64,000 bases of DNA. Origin: Ferrimonas balearica DSM 9799. GTDB lineage: Bacteria > Pseudomonadota > Gammaproteobacteria > Enterobacterales > Shewanellaceae. Shown here piece after piece: positions 34,301-43,286 of the stretch; position 1 is the stretch's first letter, and every line of letters starts with the position of its first letter. The stretch is from contig NC_014541.1 in the NCBI RefSeq assembly GCF_000148645.1, positions 2,503,139 to 2,567,138 of the forward strand. The letters run 5' to 3'. The notes beneath the pieces were generated by a model that was not told the origin of the DNA, did no database searches, and worked only from the letters and a program-made list of their open reading frames with translations. The position numbers were made by a program, and so were the translations under genes.

Positions 34301-34418
34301 CGTCATAGCCCAGCTCAGCGGCTTGCTGCACCAGTTCATCCGGGTGGGACGCCCCCTGTAAAAAGCTGTAGTTGCTGGCACTGCGCAGCTGGGCAAAGCC
34401 GGTTTCAGAAGCCGCCAT
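31353..34418 (-). CDS. dnaE2: Error-prone DNA polymerase DnaE2 (ImuC)
   Basis: A C-family polymerase alpha-subunit homologue of 1021 residues that performs SOS translesion synthesis with ImuA and ImuB. PHP domain at the N-terminus ([19 protein letters not shown]), then the catalytic core: [36 protein letters not shown] with the paired active-site aspartates, and [14 protein letters not shown]. The C-terminus carries the OB-like region. I chose ATG 34418; the open frame extends upstream inside imuB but is not protein-like. The start overlaps the imuB end by 14 bases. Expression should be LexA-controlled from the box before imuA. Confidence 0.95.
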   Translation of the reverse strand: [1021 protein letters not shown]

Positions 34419-35784
34419 GAACAAACCATCCCTGACCATCGCGAAACAGCCACAACCGCCGCCCCGCCGGATCCAGGCCAATAAAGTAGTCCCGCGCCAC
34501 CGGCTGGGCGTCCCACCAACCGGTTTCAATCCGCTCCGGCCCGGACAGCAGAGTGACCGTGTCACGAGCGATCGGGGCCGGTTCCGGCAACAGCCACAGC
34601 GGCCGCTCTGCCACCACGGCCTCGCCAGCGCCCGCGCCCGGGGCACAACGGCGCTGGGCCAGTTCGGGCCGCACCTCCGCCACGCTCTGCAAACTGTAAA
34701 TCCGCTCCGCCCCCAACCGCGCCTGCAGCCGCGCCAACAGGTCCTGGGCGGCCCGGTCCGGCCCCTGCCCCGGCAGCAGCGCCGCCGACTCCGGCTCCAG
34801 CGGCAACAGCACCGGCGCCGCCAGCGTCAGGGCGATCACCGGCTCATACAGCACCAGTCGCTCCAGTTGCAGCTGACACAGGGTCATCCACACTTCGGCC
34901 CGGAACTCCGGTCCCGCCGCCCGCAAAGTCAGCTCAGTGGCGGGCCGGTCCCGGTGTTGCAGACCAATCTGCACCTCACTGGCCGCCAACTGGCGTCGGC
35001 GCAGCAGCTCGGCCAGCTCCAGAAACAGGCGATTGAGGGGAAAACGCAGCACCGCCAGAGTCTCGATCTCCTCCATCAGCTCAAGTCGACGCTGGTAATG
35101 TTCCGGCGGCTGAAAATGGGGACGGGGATCCGGTCGCTGGCCCAGCAGGCGTTCGAGATAAAGCAGCAGTTCCGCGCCGAAACGCTGGCCCAGCTCGGCC
35201 CGGGGCAGCGCCAACAGCGCTTTGCCATCATGCACCCCCATACCGGCCAGCCGGACTTCAGCGTCGGCAGGCAGATCCCAGGCGCTCAGTGGCAACGAAG
35301 CGAGCGCCTCCATCACCGGTCGGGCTTCGGTTTCCGGCTGTCGGGCCCGGGCCAGCAAAGCCGCGGCCATGGGGGTATGGGACAGCGCCCAGTGAGCCGG
35401 TTGCCCCAGTGACGCCAGCCCCTGCTGCAACGCCGACAACCACGAGGCCAGTCCACCAAACAGGCGCAGCATGGAGCTGACCTCCAGCACCAGGGTCTGG
35501 GGCGGAAACAGCATCACCTGCCCGCTGAGGCCATACGCCCACTGCGCCATCGCCTCCAGCAGCGGCGCCTCATCCGGCAGCGGGTGGCACAGCAAGCCGT
35601 CACACAGCGCCGTCGCGGTGGCCAGCCGCTGGCCGGGCACCACACCGAGCGCCAGTGCGGCATCATTGCACTGCTGAATCGTCAGCGGGTGGCCGCTGAT
35701 CAGGGCCAGCGGCCGTTCGCTTTGGGGCAGTCCGCGGGCCAGGTGATGCAGGGCCAGATCGGGAAAATGGATCCCCAGCAACAT
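34405..35784 (-). CDS. imuB: ImuB, catalytically inactive Y-family polymerase homologue
   Basis: A 459-residue mutasome hub protein. The start MLLGIHFPDLALHHLARG aligns with the Y-family first motif, but the catalytic acidic residues (DMD in DinB) are missing, as known for ImuB. Middle section reads LPADAEVRLAGMGVHDGKALLALPRAELGQRFG, the helix-hairpin-helix and thumb equivalent. The C-terminus would bind the beta clamp and partners. ATG 35784 shares a base with the imuA stop (TGATG), a coupled arrangement. The frame remains open upstream inside imuA. Confidence 0.93.
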   Translation of the reverse strand: MLLGIHFPDLALHHLARGLPQSERPLALISGHPLTIQQCNDAALALGVVPGQRLATATALCDGLLCHPLPDEAPLLEAMAQWAYGLSGQVMLFPPQTLVLEVSSMLRLFGGLASWLSALQQGLASLGQPAHWALSHTPMAAALLARARQPETEARPVMEALASLPLSAWDLPADAEVRLAGMGVHDGKALLALPRAELGQRFGAELLLYLERLLGQRPDPRPHFQPPEHYQRRLELMEEIETLAVLRFPLNRLFLELAELLRRRQLAASEVQIGLQHRDRPATELTLRAAGPEFRAEVWMTLCQLQLERLVLYEPVIALTLAAPVLLPLEPESAALLPGQGPDRAAQDLLARLQARLGAERIYSLQSVAEVRPELAQRRCAPGAGAGEAVVAERPLWLLPEPAPIARDTVTLLSGPERIETGWWDAQPVARDYFIGLDPAGRRLWLFRDGQGWFVHGGF

Positions 35785-36452
35785 CACCACGGCCCCTGCA
35801 GCAATACCGGAGCGTGGCAAGGTTCGGACTCTGGGGTCACGCCCTGCCCGCAGAGCGGCAGGAAAAACGCCGGTTTGGGCCAGCCGCCCCGCTCTTTCAG
35901 CAACGACACCGAGAGGCCGCCGGGCTGGCGACTCCAGCTCAGCCGCAGCGGCACCGGGTGGGGTTGCTCGGCCAGCACCAGGGGCAGATGCAGCATCAAC
36001 AGGCAACGGCCCCGCTCTGCCGCCAGTTGCAGGCGTCGCACCTGGGCCACGCTGAGGTTGTCCAGCCAGGCCAGTACCAGCGCACAGCGGCCGCTGCCCA
36101 GGGCCTGTTCCAGCGTCCACAACTGCTCCTGTGAGTCCCGTGCATCCACGCAGACAAGGCGGCTGAGATCGACCCCGATCTGCTGCCAGCCCGGCGCATA
36201 CAGCGGCACCGGTGGCGCCACACAGAGCAGCCAGCGGTCGGCATCGGAGTCCGCCAGCAGCGGCACCAGCAGCGGTGATAACGCCGGGTCATCCGCCAGC
36301 AGTTCCACCACGCCATAACGTGGCCAGCCCCCTAAGGCCAGCTGTTGGTCAAGGGATGAGAATCCGGTTGGCAGGCTTTCGCCCCCAGCTTGCTGCTGGC
36401 TCGCCAGCCAGATGTCATTTCGGTTGAGTAGATGGGAAACCGGCGCTTCCAT
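35784..36452 (-). CDS. imuA: ImuA, SOS mutasome RecA-like/SulA-like subunit
   Basis: A 222-residue protein of the ImuA family (COG4544). The N-terminus LPTGFSSLDQQLALGGWPRYGVVELLAD resembles the RecA-like fold, and RRLQLAAERGRCLLMLHLP with PLRLSWSRQPGGLSVSLLKERGG is the conserved C-terminal part. First gene of the leftward imuA-imuB-dnaE2 operon. A LexA box is only 16 bases before the start codon, so the promoter must overlap it. No clear Shine-Dalgarno precedes the ATG; the transcript may have a very short leader. Confidence 0.92.
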   Translation of the reverse strand: MEAPVSHLLNRNDIWLASQQQAGGESLPTGFSSLDQQLALGGWPRYGVVELLADDPALSPLLVPLLADSDADRWLLCVAPPVPLYAPGWQQIGVDLSRLVCVDARDSQEQLWTLEQALGSGRCALVLAWLDNLSVAQVRRLQLAAERGRCLLMLHLPLVLAEQPHPVPLRLSWSRQPGGLSVSLLKERGGWPKPAFFLPLCGQGVTPESEPCHAPVLLQGPW

Positions 36453-36467
36453 AGGAACACACGAACA

Positions 36468-36483
36468 CTGTACATTTATACAG
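36468..36483. promoter_or_regulatory. LexA (SOS) box
   Basis: CTGT-ACATTTAT-ACAG is a perfect CTGT-N8-ACAG operator directly upstream of imuA. It marks the imuA-imuB-dnaE2 operon as DNA-damage inducible. It lies 181 bases before the rightward acetyltransferase gene, whose regulation by it is less likely. Confidence 0.92.
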
Positions 36484-36664
36484 TTATCTTAGTGTTCCTG
36501 CCCACGATCGCAAGCGAAACCCTGTCTCAACCGGGGAACAAACACGCAGAATGTGAACCGACTGCTATGCTGACAACTCGGGATTTCGCGGTCCTGAAGA
36601 GGCCAGATACCCCCCAATCGAAGCAATCTCATCGCCAGTCGTCAGGAGCCATGGGAAAATTGGT

Positions 36665-37255
36665 ATGCCAATAAGCAGTTACGCCTCGTTCCGGCAATGT
36701 CTGGAGCAGGACAGGCTCCACTCCAAACGCTCCGCAGGTGCGGCGAAGTACTTTTTCGATGCCATTTGGCAATTCACCGTACTGCTGCGCCTGTGCGAAT
36801 GGATGCACAACCGCAAACACCGCGTGGGCTACCTGCTGTGCTGCCCGTTGTTCCGCTGGCGCTCCCGCACTCTGGGTTTCACCATCCCCATCAATACCTG
36901 TGGTCCCGGCTTATACGTGCCCCACTACGGCACCATCGTTATCAATACCCGGGCCCGCATCGGACGTAACTGCACCATCCACACCGATGTGTGCATCGGG
37001 CGACACCCGGACAGTAAAGAGCGGGTGCCAACCTTGGGTGACAACATCTACATCGGCCCCGGTGCCAAGATCTACGACGCCATCACCGTGGCCAATGGCG
37101 CCACTATTGGGGCCAACGCGGTGGTGAACCGGTCATTCAATGAGGAAAATTGCGTGTTGGCCGGGGTGCCCGCCAAAATGCTGACAAAAAAAGCCGGCGC
37201 TTCTCAGCCCCGGCCCCTTCATCTCGCGTCGTTCTCTAAATCACCGGACCCCTAA
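36665..37255 (+). CDS. Hexapeptide-repeat acyltransferase (serine-acetyltransferase-like)
   Basis: A 196-residue left-handed beta-helix acetyltransferase. Hexapeptide rungs are visible in IPINTCGPGLYVPHYGTIVI, NTRARIGRNCTIHTDVCIG and GDNIYIGPGAKIYDAITVANG; the catalytic His is in VPHYGTI. The N-terminal 70 residues are helical and basic. It resembles the CysE-like group used in cell-surface polysaccharide modification more than true CysE. Start has only a poor ribosome-binding site, so it could be shorter. Stop overlaps the convergent fghA stop by four bases. Confidence 0.82.
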   Translation: MPISSYASFRQCLEQDRLHSKRSAGAAKYFFDAIWQFTVLLRLCEWMHNRKHRVGYLLCCPLFRWRSRTLGFTIPINTCGPGLYVPHYGTIVINTRARIGRNCTIHTDVCIGRHPDSKERVPTLGDNIYIGPGAKIYDAITVANGATIGANAVVNRSFNEENCVLAGVPAKMLTKKAGASQPRPLHLASFSKSPDP

Positions 37256-38085
37256 GCCCCGAGCGCCTGGGCATGGAAGCGCAGGTGGTCATCAATAAAG
37301 GTGGCAATAAAGTAGTAGCTGTGGTCATACCCCGGGTGCATACGCAGGGTCAGTGGGTGATCCACCGCGTCACAGGCCGCGCGGAACGCTTCGGGCATCA
37401 GTTGCGATTCGAGGAAGGGATCCTTGCTGCCCTGGTCAATCAGGATGGGGAGGCGCTCCTCTGCGCTGGCCACCAGCAGCGTGGCATCGTACTGCTGCCA
37501 GTCGGCGGGGTCCGGCCCCAGGTAAGCGCTGAACGCTTTGCGTCCCCAGGGGGCTTCTGTGGGGTGGCAGATCGGCGAAAACGCGGACACTGACGCGTAT
37601 ACTCCAGGGTTACGCAGGGCCGCCACCAACGCACCATGCCCCCCCATCGAGTGACCGCAGATGCTCTTATCCGCCCGCACCGGCAGGTTCATCTCCACCA
37701 GCGTTGGCAGCTCATCGGTGACGTATTCGTACATCCGGTAATGATCGGCCCAGGGCGGCTCGGTGGCATCCACATAGAATCCCGCCCCGGAGCCCAAGTC
37801 GTCCTCATCATGCTCACCGGGCAACGCCAGTCCCCGGGGGCTGGTGTCGGGACAGACAATGGCCAACCCCAGTTGGGCGGCCAGCCGGAAGGCCCCCGCC
37901 TTCTGACAGAAGTTCTCGTCGGTGCAGGTCAGGCCCGACAACCAATACAACACCGGCACCCGGGCCGCCATCACCTGAGGCGGCAGGAATACCGCAAACA
38001 CCATGTCGGTAGCGGTGGCCTCACTGTGGTGGCGATAACGGCGCAACCAGCCGTCGAACACTTCGGTTTGCGATAACAGTTCCAT
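37252..38085 (-). CDS. fghA: S-formylglutathione hydrolase
   Basis: An esterase-D-family hydrolase of 277 residues in the glutathione-dependent formaldehyde detoxification path. The nucleophile is in ICGHSMGGHGAL; the acid is Asp in IDQGSKDPFL and the His in MHPGYDHSYYF. The N-terminal part LYWLSGLTCTDENFCQKAG and PDTSPRG are diagnostic. Start ATG 38085 follows GAGGAA. The usual partner, a class III alcohol dehydrogenase, is not in the window. Confidence 0.95.
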   Translation of the reverse strand: MELLSQTEVFDGWLRRYRHHSEATATDMVFAVFLPPQVMAARVPVLYWLSGLTCTDENFCQKAGAFRLAAQLGLAIVCPDTSPRGLALPGEHDEDDLGSGAGFYVDATEPPWADHYRMYEYVTDELPTLVEMNLPVRADKSICGHSMGGHGALVAALRNPGVYASVSAFSPICHPTEAPWGRKAFSAYLGPDPADWQQYDATLLVASAEERLPILIDQGSKDPFLESQLMPEAFRAACDAVDHPLTLRMHPGYDHSYYFIATFIDDHLRFHAQALGA

Positions 38086-38142
38086 GGGGGTTCCTCGTGC
38101 TGGCGTCCGTCGACGCAGTATAGGCGGGGATGCGGTCAGGCG

Positions 38143-38490
38143 TCAGGGCGCGAGCCGCCGCCGGGCCTCGCCTTCGACCAGGATGCACTCATCCATATAG
38201 CCCAACCGCACATCCAGTCGGGTCTCTACGGTCATATTGACCAGAAACTCGGTGCCAGCCCGTGACACCATGGCCCGCTCCAGCGCCACTTGAGTGGACG
38301 GCGGCTCGCCCGCAGGCAACAGATAGATCCAGTATCGCTGGCAACTCGTGCCCGACGCAGCGCCTAAACTTTCACTGTCCACTCGCTGCAGGGGGCCCGA
38401 ATAACTGTGTGCGGCAAAGCTGGCTGGCCCGCCGCTCTGGCAACCTGCCAACAGCCCTGTGACCAGCAATAGTCCGATTCTCTTTTTCAT
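38143..38490 (-). CDS. Small hypothetical lipoprotein
   Basis: About 115 residues from the ATG at 38490: a lipoprotein signal (KKRIGLLLVTGLLAGCQSG), then a domain with SYSGPLQRVDSESLGAASG, TQVALERAMVSRAGTEFLVNMTVE and YMDECILVEGEA. The pattern recalls small TRL-like lipoproteins, which have two cysteines and an alternating strand-helix layout. Upstream in-frame codons lack the signal. No linked genes suggest a role. Confidence 0.7.
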   Translation of the reverse strand: MKKRIGLLLVTGLLAGCQSGGPASFAAHSYSGPLQRVDSESLGAASGTSCQRYWIYLLPAGEPPSTQVALERAMVSRAGTEFLVNMTVETRLDVRLGYMDECILVEGEARRRLAP

Positions 38491-38566
38491 GGAACTGACC
38501 GATAATGAGGAACAATTTCCCCAGATTACCAAGCCTTAACAGCATCGCAAATGATCGGGAGCCGCC

Positions 38567-38911
38567 ATGTCTGCCAATACCAACCTTGAACGGATCTGGA
38601 ACACCCTGGAGCGGGTGCCGGCGGGCAAGGTGGTGAGCTACGGCCAACTGGCCGATCTGGCGGGCCTGCCCGGTCGGGCGCGACTGGCGGCAAGGGCACT
38701 GCGACTGGCGCCGCCACAGCGGCAACTGCCCTGGCACCGGGTGATCGGTGCCAGCGGCAAGATCAGCATCGCCAAAGACAGCCCCGGCTACCGGGAGCAG
38801 ATGGCGCGGCTGCGCAGTGAAGGGGTGGAAGTGAACAATGGCCGGATTGCGCTGTCACTGTATCAGTGGCAACCGGATCTGGCCGAGTTGCTGTGGCAAC
38901 TGGACTACTGA
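38567..38911 (+). CDS. Alkyltransferase-like protein (ATL)
   Basis: A 114-residue homologue of O6-alkylguanine-DNA alkyltransferase. The active-site motif reads LPWHRVIGASGKI: Trp takes the place of the acceptor Cys of PCHRV, which defines ATL proteins (E. coli YbaZ, yeast Atl1). These bind O6-alkylguanine and recruit nucleotide excision repair without removing the alkyl group. The helix-turn-helix is in VPAGKVVSYGQLADLAGLPGRARL. It precedes a DUF3108 gene by 15 bases and may be co-transcribed with it. Confidence 0.92.
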   Translation: MSANTNLERIWNTLERVPAGKVVSYGQLADLAGLPGRARLAARALRLAPPQRQLPWHRVIGASGKISIAKDSPGYREQMARLRSEGVEVNNGRIALSLYQWQPDLAELLWQLDY

Positions 38912-38926
38912 TAGGAACCGCCATTG

Positions 38927-39619
38927 ATGAAGCCGCTGCTGCTGGCCCTGCTACTGACCCTGCCCATGCTGGGCCAGGCCGATCCCTTTACCCCCTTCCG
39001 CGCTGACTATGAGGTGTTTCATGGCAGCAGTTCCCTGGGGGGCGGCTACTACCACCTGGAGCAGCTGAGCGACAACCGCTACCGCATGGGCTACCAGAGT
39101 GACGTCTCCTTCCTGCTGCTGTCGGATGTGCGCACCGAAACCTCGGTGTTTGAACGGCAGGATAACGATGTGCTGAAACCCCTCAACTACCGCATGGACC
39201 GCAAGGGCAGCGGCCCGGACTTCGGTGCCAGCATCCAGTTTGAGGGCAGTGAGATCGTGGCGAAATACAAAAAGCGCCAGAAAACTTTCCCGATGCGTTC
39301 ACCGGTGTTCGACAACCTGCTGTACCAGCAGCAGCTGCGCCTCGACGTGGCGGCGGGCAAAACCGATATGCACTACCCGCTGATCCAGAAAACCAGCGAG
39401 CGCAACCATTACTATCGGGTGATCGGCGAAGAGGAGGTCACCATCCCCGATGGTACCGCCACCGCCATCCGGGTGGAGCGCATCCGTGAAGCCGGTGATC
39501 CCAAGCGCACCGTTATCTGGTTCCTGCCCCAGATGAACTACGTCGTGGCGCGCCTGGCCCACTTTGAAGATGGCGACCTGAAAGCCGACATGCGGCTGCA
39601 GAAGGTGGAGTTCTACTGA
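38927..39619 (+). CDS. DUF3108 exported protein
   Basis: About 230 residues with a signal peptide (KPLLLALLLTLPMLGQA) and a beta-rich DUF3108 body: FRADYEVFHGSSSLGGG, LNYRMDRKGSGPDFGAS and VWFL-like RTVIWFLPQMNYVVARLAH. Family members are periplasmic or outer-membrane-associated, of unknown role. ATG 38927 is preferred over TTG 38924; AGGAA lies upstream. The body is complete and its length is normal. Confidence 0.85.
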   Translation: MKPLLLALLLTLPMLGQADPFTPFRADYEVFHGSSSLGGGYYHLEQLSDNRYRMGYQSDVSFLLLSDVRTETSVFERQDNDVLKPLNYRMDRKGSGPDFGASIQFEGSEIVAKYKKRQKTFPMRSPVFDNLLYQQQLRLDVAAGKTDMHYPLIQKTSERNHYYRVIGEEEVTIPDGTATAIRVERIREAGDPKRTVIWFLPQMNYVVARLAHFEDGDLKADMRLQKVEFY

Positions 39620-39638
39620 TTCTCCCCGGCCCGGGGCC

Positions 39639-40415
39639 TCAGCCCTGGGCCACCACTTTCCCCTCCCGGAACAGACACCAGCTTCCCGCTTCCATCTTGT
39701 GCCAGGCTTCGTTGCTGGTCAGCGGCCGGGTAGCGATCACCGTCACCACATCCTTCGGCGTGGTCTCCTGCTGAAAATCGATCACCATTTCGGTATCAAT
39801 CAGCCGCGCTTCGCCAAACGGCGCCTGCCGGGTGATCCAGTGCAGATTGTTGCCGCACAGCGCCAGCAGATAGACCCCGTCTGAGATCAGCATATTGAAC
39901 ACCCCCAGCTGCTGCAGCTTCCGGCCCTCCCGGGCCAGAAAGCGAAACGCCTGCTTACGGTCTTTCGGCGGCTTGGGGTAGCGCGCCGCCAGCTTATCCA
40001 TCAGGGTGCAGAACGCCAGTTCACTGTCGGTATTGCCCACCGGCAGAAAGCGCTCCGGCTGCAGCACCGTTTTGTAATCGCTGAGTTGGCCATTGTGGGC
40101 AAAGCACCAATTACGCCCCCACAGTTCACGGCCAAAGGGGTGGGTGTTCTCCAGGCAGACGCGCCCGCGGTTGGCCTGGCGAATATGGCTGACCACAGTT
40201 TTCGATTTGATTGGGTAGGACTTGAGCAGGCTGGCCACCTCGGAGTGACAGCTTGGATCGCTGTCTTTAAAGGTGCGATTGCCGGGGCCATCGTAAAACG
40301 TAATGCCCCAGCCATCCCGGTGTGGGCCGGTCTTGCCGCCGCGCTCCACCAGGCCGGTAAAACTGAACACGATATCGGTTGGCACATTGGCGCTCATCGC
40401 CAGAAGTTCACACAT
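39639..40415 (-). CDS. yafJ: YafJ-family class II glutamine amidotransferase
   Basis: A 258-residue Ntn-hydrolase with Cys2 right after the initiator Met (MCELLAMSANVPTDIVFSF), the expected nucleophile. Motifs GGKTGPHRDGWGITFY, VVSHIRQANRG and NWCFAHNGQLSDY, plus PVGNTDSELAFC, match YafJ and GATase_4. The acceptor or true activity of YafJ is unknown; it has no synthetase domain. ATG 40415 follows AGGAC. It diverges from fadE. Confidence 0.93.
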   Translation of the reverse strand: MCELLAMSANVPTDIVFSFTGLVERGGKTGPHRDGWGITFYDGPGNRTFKDSDPSCHSEVASLLKSYPIKSKTVVSHIRQANRGRVCLENTHPFGRELWGRNWCFAHNGQLSDYKTVLQPERFLPVGNTDSELAFCTLMDKLAARYPKPPKDRKQAFRFLAREGRKLQQLGVFNMLISDGVYLLALCGNNLHWITRQAPFGEARLIDTEMVIDFQQETTPKDVVTVIATRPLTSNEAWHKMEAGSWCLFREGKVVAQG

Positions 40416-40556
40416 GAAAGTTCACGTCCTTTAAGTCCCTGTCATGCGGCGCAAAGCCGCCTGTGGCTAGGATAGCTGGAAAGGGTGATCTGTCCCAGTC
40501 CCCTTGCGTATCAAGCTCCCTAGCAAAAAATCAAACGATTGTTTACTTTTTCCGTG

Positions 40557-40575
40557 ACACTGGTCGGATCTGTGT
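40557..40575. promoter_or_regulatory. Candidate FadR operator before fadE
   Basis: ACACTGGTCGGATCTGTGT is an imperfect palindrome that contains the ACTGGTCGGAT core typical of gammaproteobacterial FadR sites. It is 58 bases before the preferred fadE start, in the right place for repression that is relieved by acyl-CoA. Confidence 0.6.
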
Positions 40576-40632
40576 CATACACTGTGATCACTCGCACAGT
40601 GCCTGGCGCACCGAGACACAAGGAGAATGACT

Positions 40633-43080
40633 GTGACTACCCTACTTTGGAGCCTCGCTGCCATCGTGATTTTGGGAGCGGCCCTATACCAACGGGCCTC
40701 CCTGCTCGTGTTTACCGCCCTCGCTGCCGTCCTGCTCGGGATCGGCCACTTCCTCGGCCTGGTTGGCCCCATCACCTGGACGCTGTTTGCCATCGTCTTT
40801 GTGCCGCTCAACCTCGCCCCGGTGCGTCGCGCACTGCTGACTGCTCCGATCCTCAAGGTGTTCAAAGGCATCATGCCGGAGATGTCGCAAACCGAAAAAG
40901 ACGCTATCGAAGCCGGTACCGTTTGGTGGGATGCGGACCTGTTCTCCGGTAAGCCCAACTGGAACACCCTGCACAACTACCCCACCCCGACCCTGAGCCC
41001 TGAGGAGCAAGCCTTCCTCGACGGCCCGGTGGAAGAGGTGATGAAGATGGTCAATGAGTTCGACATCACCCACTACGATGCCGACCTGCCGCAAGAGGTG
41101 TGGCAGTACCTGAAGGACAACAAGTTCTTCGCCATGATCATCAAGAAGCAGTACGGCGGTCTGGAGTTTACTCCGTACGCCCAGTCCCGCGTGTTGCAAA
41201 AGCTGGCCGGTCACTCCACCGTACTGGCTTCCACCGTCGGTGTGCCCAACTCTCTGGGCCCGGGTGAACTGCTGCAGCACTACGGTACTGAAGCCCAGAA
41301 AGACCACTACCTGCCGCGCCTGGCAGTGGGTAAAGAGGTGCCCTGTTTCGCCCTGACCAGCCCGGAAGCCGGTTCTGACGCCGGTGCCATCCCGGACTTC
41401 GGTATCGTCTGCAAAGGCGAGTGGGAAGGCAAAGAGGTGCTGGGCATGCGCCTGACCTGGAACAAGCGCTACATCACCCTGGCCCCGGTGGCCACCGTGC
41501 TGGGTCTGGCCTTCAAACTGCGTGACCCCGATGGCCTGCTGGGCGATCAGGAAGAGATCGGCATCACCTGTGCCCTGATCCCCACCGACATGGATGGTGT
41601 GGAGATCGGTCGCCGCCACTTCCCGCTGAACAACATGTTCCAGAACGGCCCGACCCGCGGTAAAGACGTGTTCGTTCCGCTCGACTTCATCATCGGTGGT
41701 CCGAAGATGGCTGGCCAGGGCTGGCGCATGCTGGTGGAGTGTCTCTCCGTTGGCCGTGGCATCACCCTGCCCTCCAACTCCGCCGGTGGCATCAAAACCG
41801 TGGCTGCGGCCACCGGTGCCTACGCCCGCGTCCGTCGTCAGTTCAAACTGCCCATCGGTAAGATGGAAGGTATTGAGGAACCGATGGCCCGCATTGGCGG
41901 TAACGCCTACCTGATGGACGGCGTCACCGCGCTGACCACCACCGGTCTGAACCTGGGTGAGAAGCCCTCGGTGATCTCCGCCATCGTGAAGATGCACCTG
42001 ACTGACCGCATGCAGAAGTGCCTGATCGACGCCATGGACATCCACGGTGGTAAAGGGGTGTGCCTGGGTCCGGACAACTACCTGGGCCGTGGCTACCAGG
42101 GTGCCCCCATCGCCATCACCGTAGAGGGTGCCAACATCCTGACCCGCACCATGATCATCTACGGCCAGGGTGCCATCCGCTGCCACCCCTTCGTGCTCAA
42201 AGAGATGACCGCGGCCTTCGACAAGGATAAGCGCAAAGCCCTGAACGACTTTGACGCTGCGGTATGGGGCCACGTTGGCTTTGTCTTCAGCAACCTGGTG
42301 CGCAGCATCTGGTACGGCCTGACCGGTGCCCGTTTCTCCTCCAGCCCGTTCAGCGACCAGACCAAGCGCTACTACCAGCAGATGAACCGCTTCAGTGCCA
42401 ACCTGGCCCTGCTGTCCGACCTGTCCATGGGCATGCTCGGTGGCAGCCTGAAGCGTAAAGAGCGCATCTCCGCCCGACTGGGTGACCTGCTGAGCCAGCT
42501 CTACCTCTCCTCGGCCGCCCTGAAGCGTTACCACGACGAAGGCCGTCAGGTGGACGATCTGCCGCTGCTGCAGTGGGGCGTGGAAGACAGCCTGCATAAG
42601 CTGCAAACCAGCCTGGATGAGCTGCTCGATAACTTCCCGGCCTTCGGTGGTCTGCTGAAGTTCCTGCTGTTCCCCTTCGGCAAGCCGATGAAGCGTCCGT
42701 CTGACGTGCTGGACCACAAAGTGGCCCGTATCCTTCAGACCCCGTCTGCCACCCGCAGCCGCCTGATTGACGGCCAGTGGCTGGAGCCGCACGACAGCAA
42801 CGCCGTGGGCAAACTGGAGCAGACTCTGGCACGCATTCTGGCGGTAGAGCCGCTGTACGACAAAGTGTGCAAAGCCGCTGGTAAGAAGCTGCCCTTTATG
42901 TTCCTGGACCGCATCGCCGAACAGGGTCTGGAGTTGGGCGTGCTGAGCGAAGAGGAAGCGGAGCAGATGCGCGTGGCCGAACAGGGCCGTCTCAACGCCA
43001 TCAACGTCAACGACTTCGACCCGGAAGAGCTCAAGGCACAACGTCCCGCCGCCAAGCCGAGCGCGGACCAGGCCGCCTAA
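40633..43080 (+). CDS. fadE: Acyl-CoA dehydrogenase FadE
   Basis: First enzyme of fatty-acid beta-oxidation, about 815 residues, as large as E. coli FadE. Two N-terminal hydrophobic segments ([31 protein letters not shown]) anchor it. Dehydrogenase core includes [38 protein letters not shown] and [12 protein letters not shown], and the catalytic Glu region [20 protein letters not shown] favour GTG 40633 because AAGGAG ends at 40625, seven bases away; ATG 40627 sits only one base from it but is also in frame. A FadR-type site lies upstream and a strong terminator follows. It is a single-gene unit. Confidence 0.95.
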   Translation: MTTLLWSLAAIVILGAALYQRASLLVFTALAAVLLGIGHFLGLVGPITWTLFAIVFVPLNLAPVRRALLTAPILKVFKGIMPEMSQTEKDAIEAGTVWWDADLFSGKPNWNTLHNYPTPTLSPEEQAFLDGPVEEVMKMVNEFDITHYDADLPQEVWQYLKDNKFFAMIIKKQYGGLEFTPYAQSRVLQKLAGHSTVLASTVGVPNSLGPGELLQHYGTEAQKDHYLPRLAVGKEVPCFALTSPEAGSDAGAIPDFGIVCKGEWEGKEVLGMRLTWNKRYITLAPVATVLGLAFKLRDPDGLLGDQEEIGITCALIPTDMDGVEIGRRHFPLNNMFQNGPTRGKDVFVPLDFIIGGPKMAGQGWRMLVECLSVGRGITLPSNSAGGIKTVAAATGAYARVRRQFKLPIGKMEGIEEPMARIGGNAYLMDGVTALTTTGLNLGEKPSVISAIVKMHLTDRMQKCLIDAMDIHGGKGVCLGPDNYLGRGYQGAPIAITVEGANILTRTMIIYGQGAIRCHPFVLKEMTAAFDKDKRKALNDFDAAVWGHVGFVFSNLVRSIWYGLTGARFSSSPFSDQTKRYYQQMNRFSANLALLSDLSMGMLGGSLKRKERISARLGDLLSQLYLSSAALKRYHDEGRQVDDLPLLQWGVEDSLHKLQTSLDELLDNFPAFGGLLKFLLFPFGKPMKRPSDVLDHKVARILQTPSATRSRLIDGQWLEPHDSNAVGKLEQTLARILAVEPLYDKVCKAAGKKLPFMFLDRIAEQGLELGVLSEEEAEQMRVAEQGRLNAINVNDFDPEELKAQRPAAKPSADQAA

Positions 43081-43096
43081 GCCTTAACCGCAATCG

Positions 43097-43125
43097 AAAA
43101 GCCGGTCTCCGACCGGCTTTTTTTT
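43097..43125 (+). terminator. Rho-independent terminator of fadE
   Basis: GCCGGTC (43101-43107), TCC loop, GACCGGC (43111-43117), then eight T. Confidence 0.95.
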
Positions 43126-43286
43126 GACCTGCCTCACAGTTGCCACGGCTGACGTTCGAGAATGGCGTCACAGCCTCGCCACATTTGGGGAACAGGATCC
43201 CGTTCCCGTGCACAGTAAAATACAGGGGCGCGAAATTGTGTCACCTTGTGCCATGCGCCTGGATATTGCCACGGGAGTCTCTACGG

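Noticed and set aside
40684-43041. 785-codon antisense frame opposite fadE
   Set aside because: A shadow of a strongly biased codon pattern in a well-defined enzyme gene.
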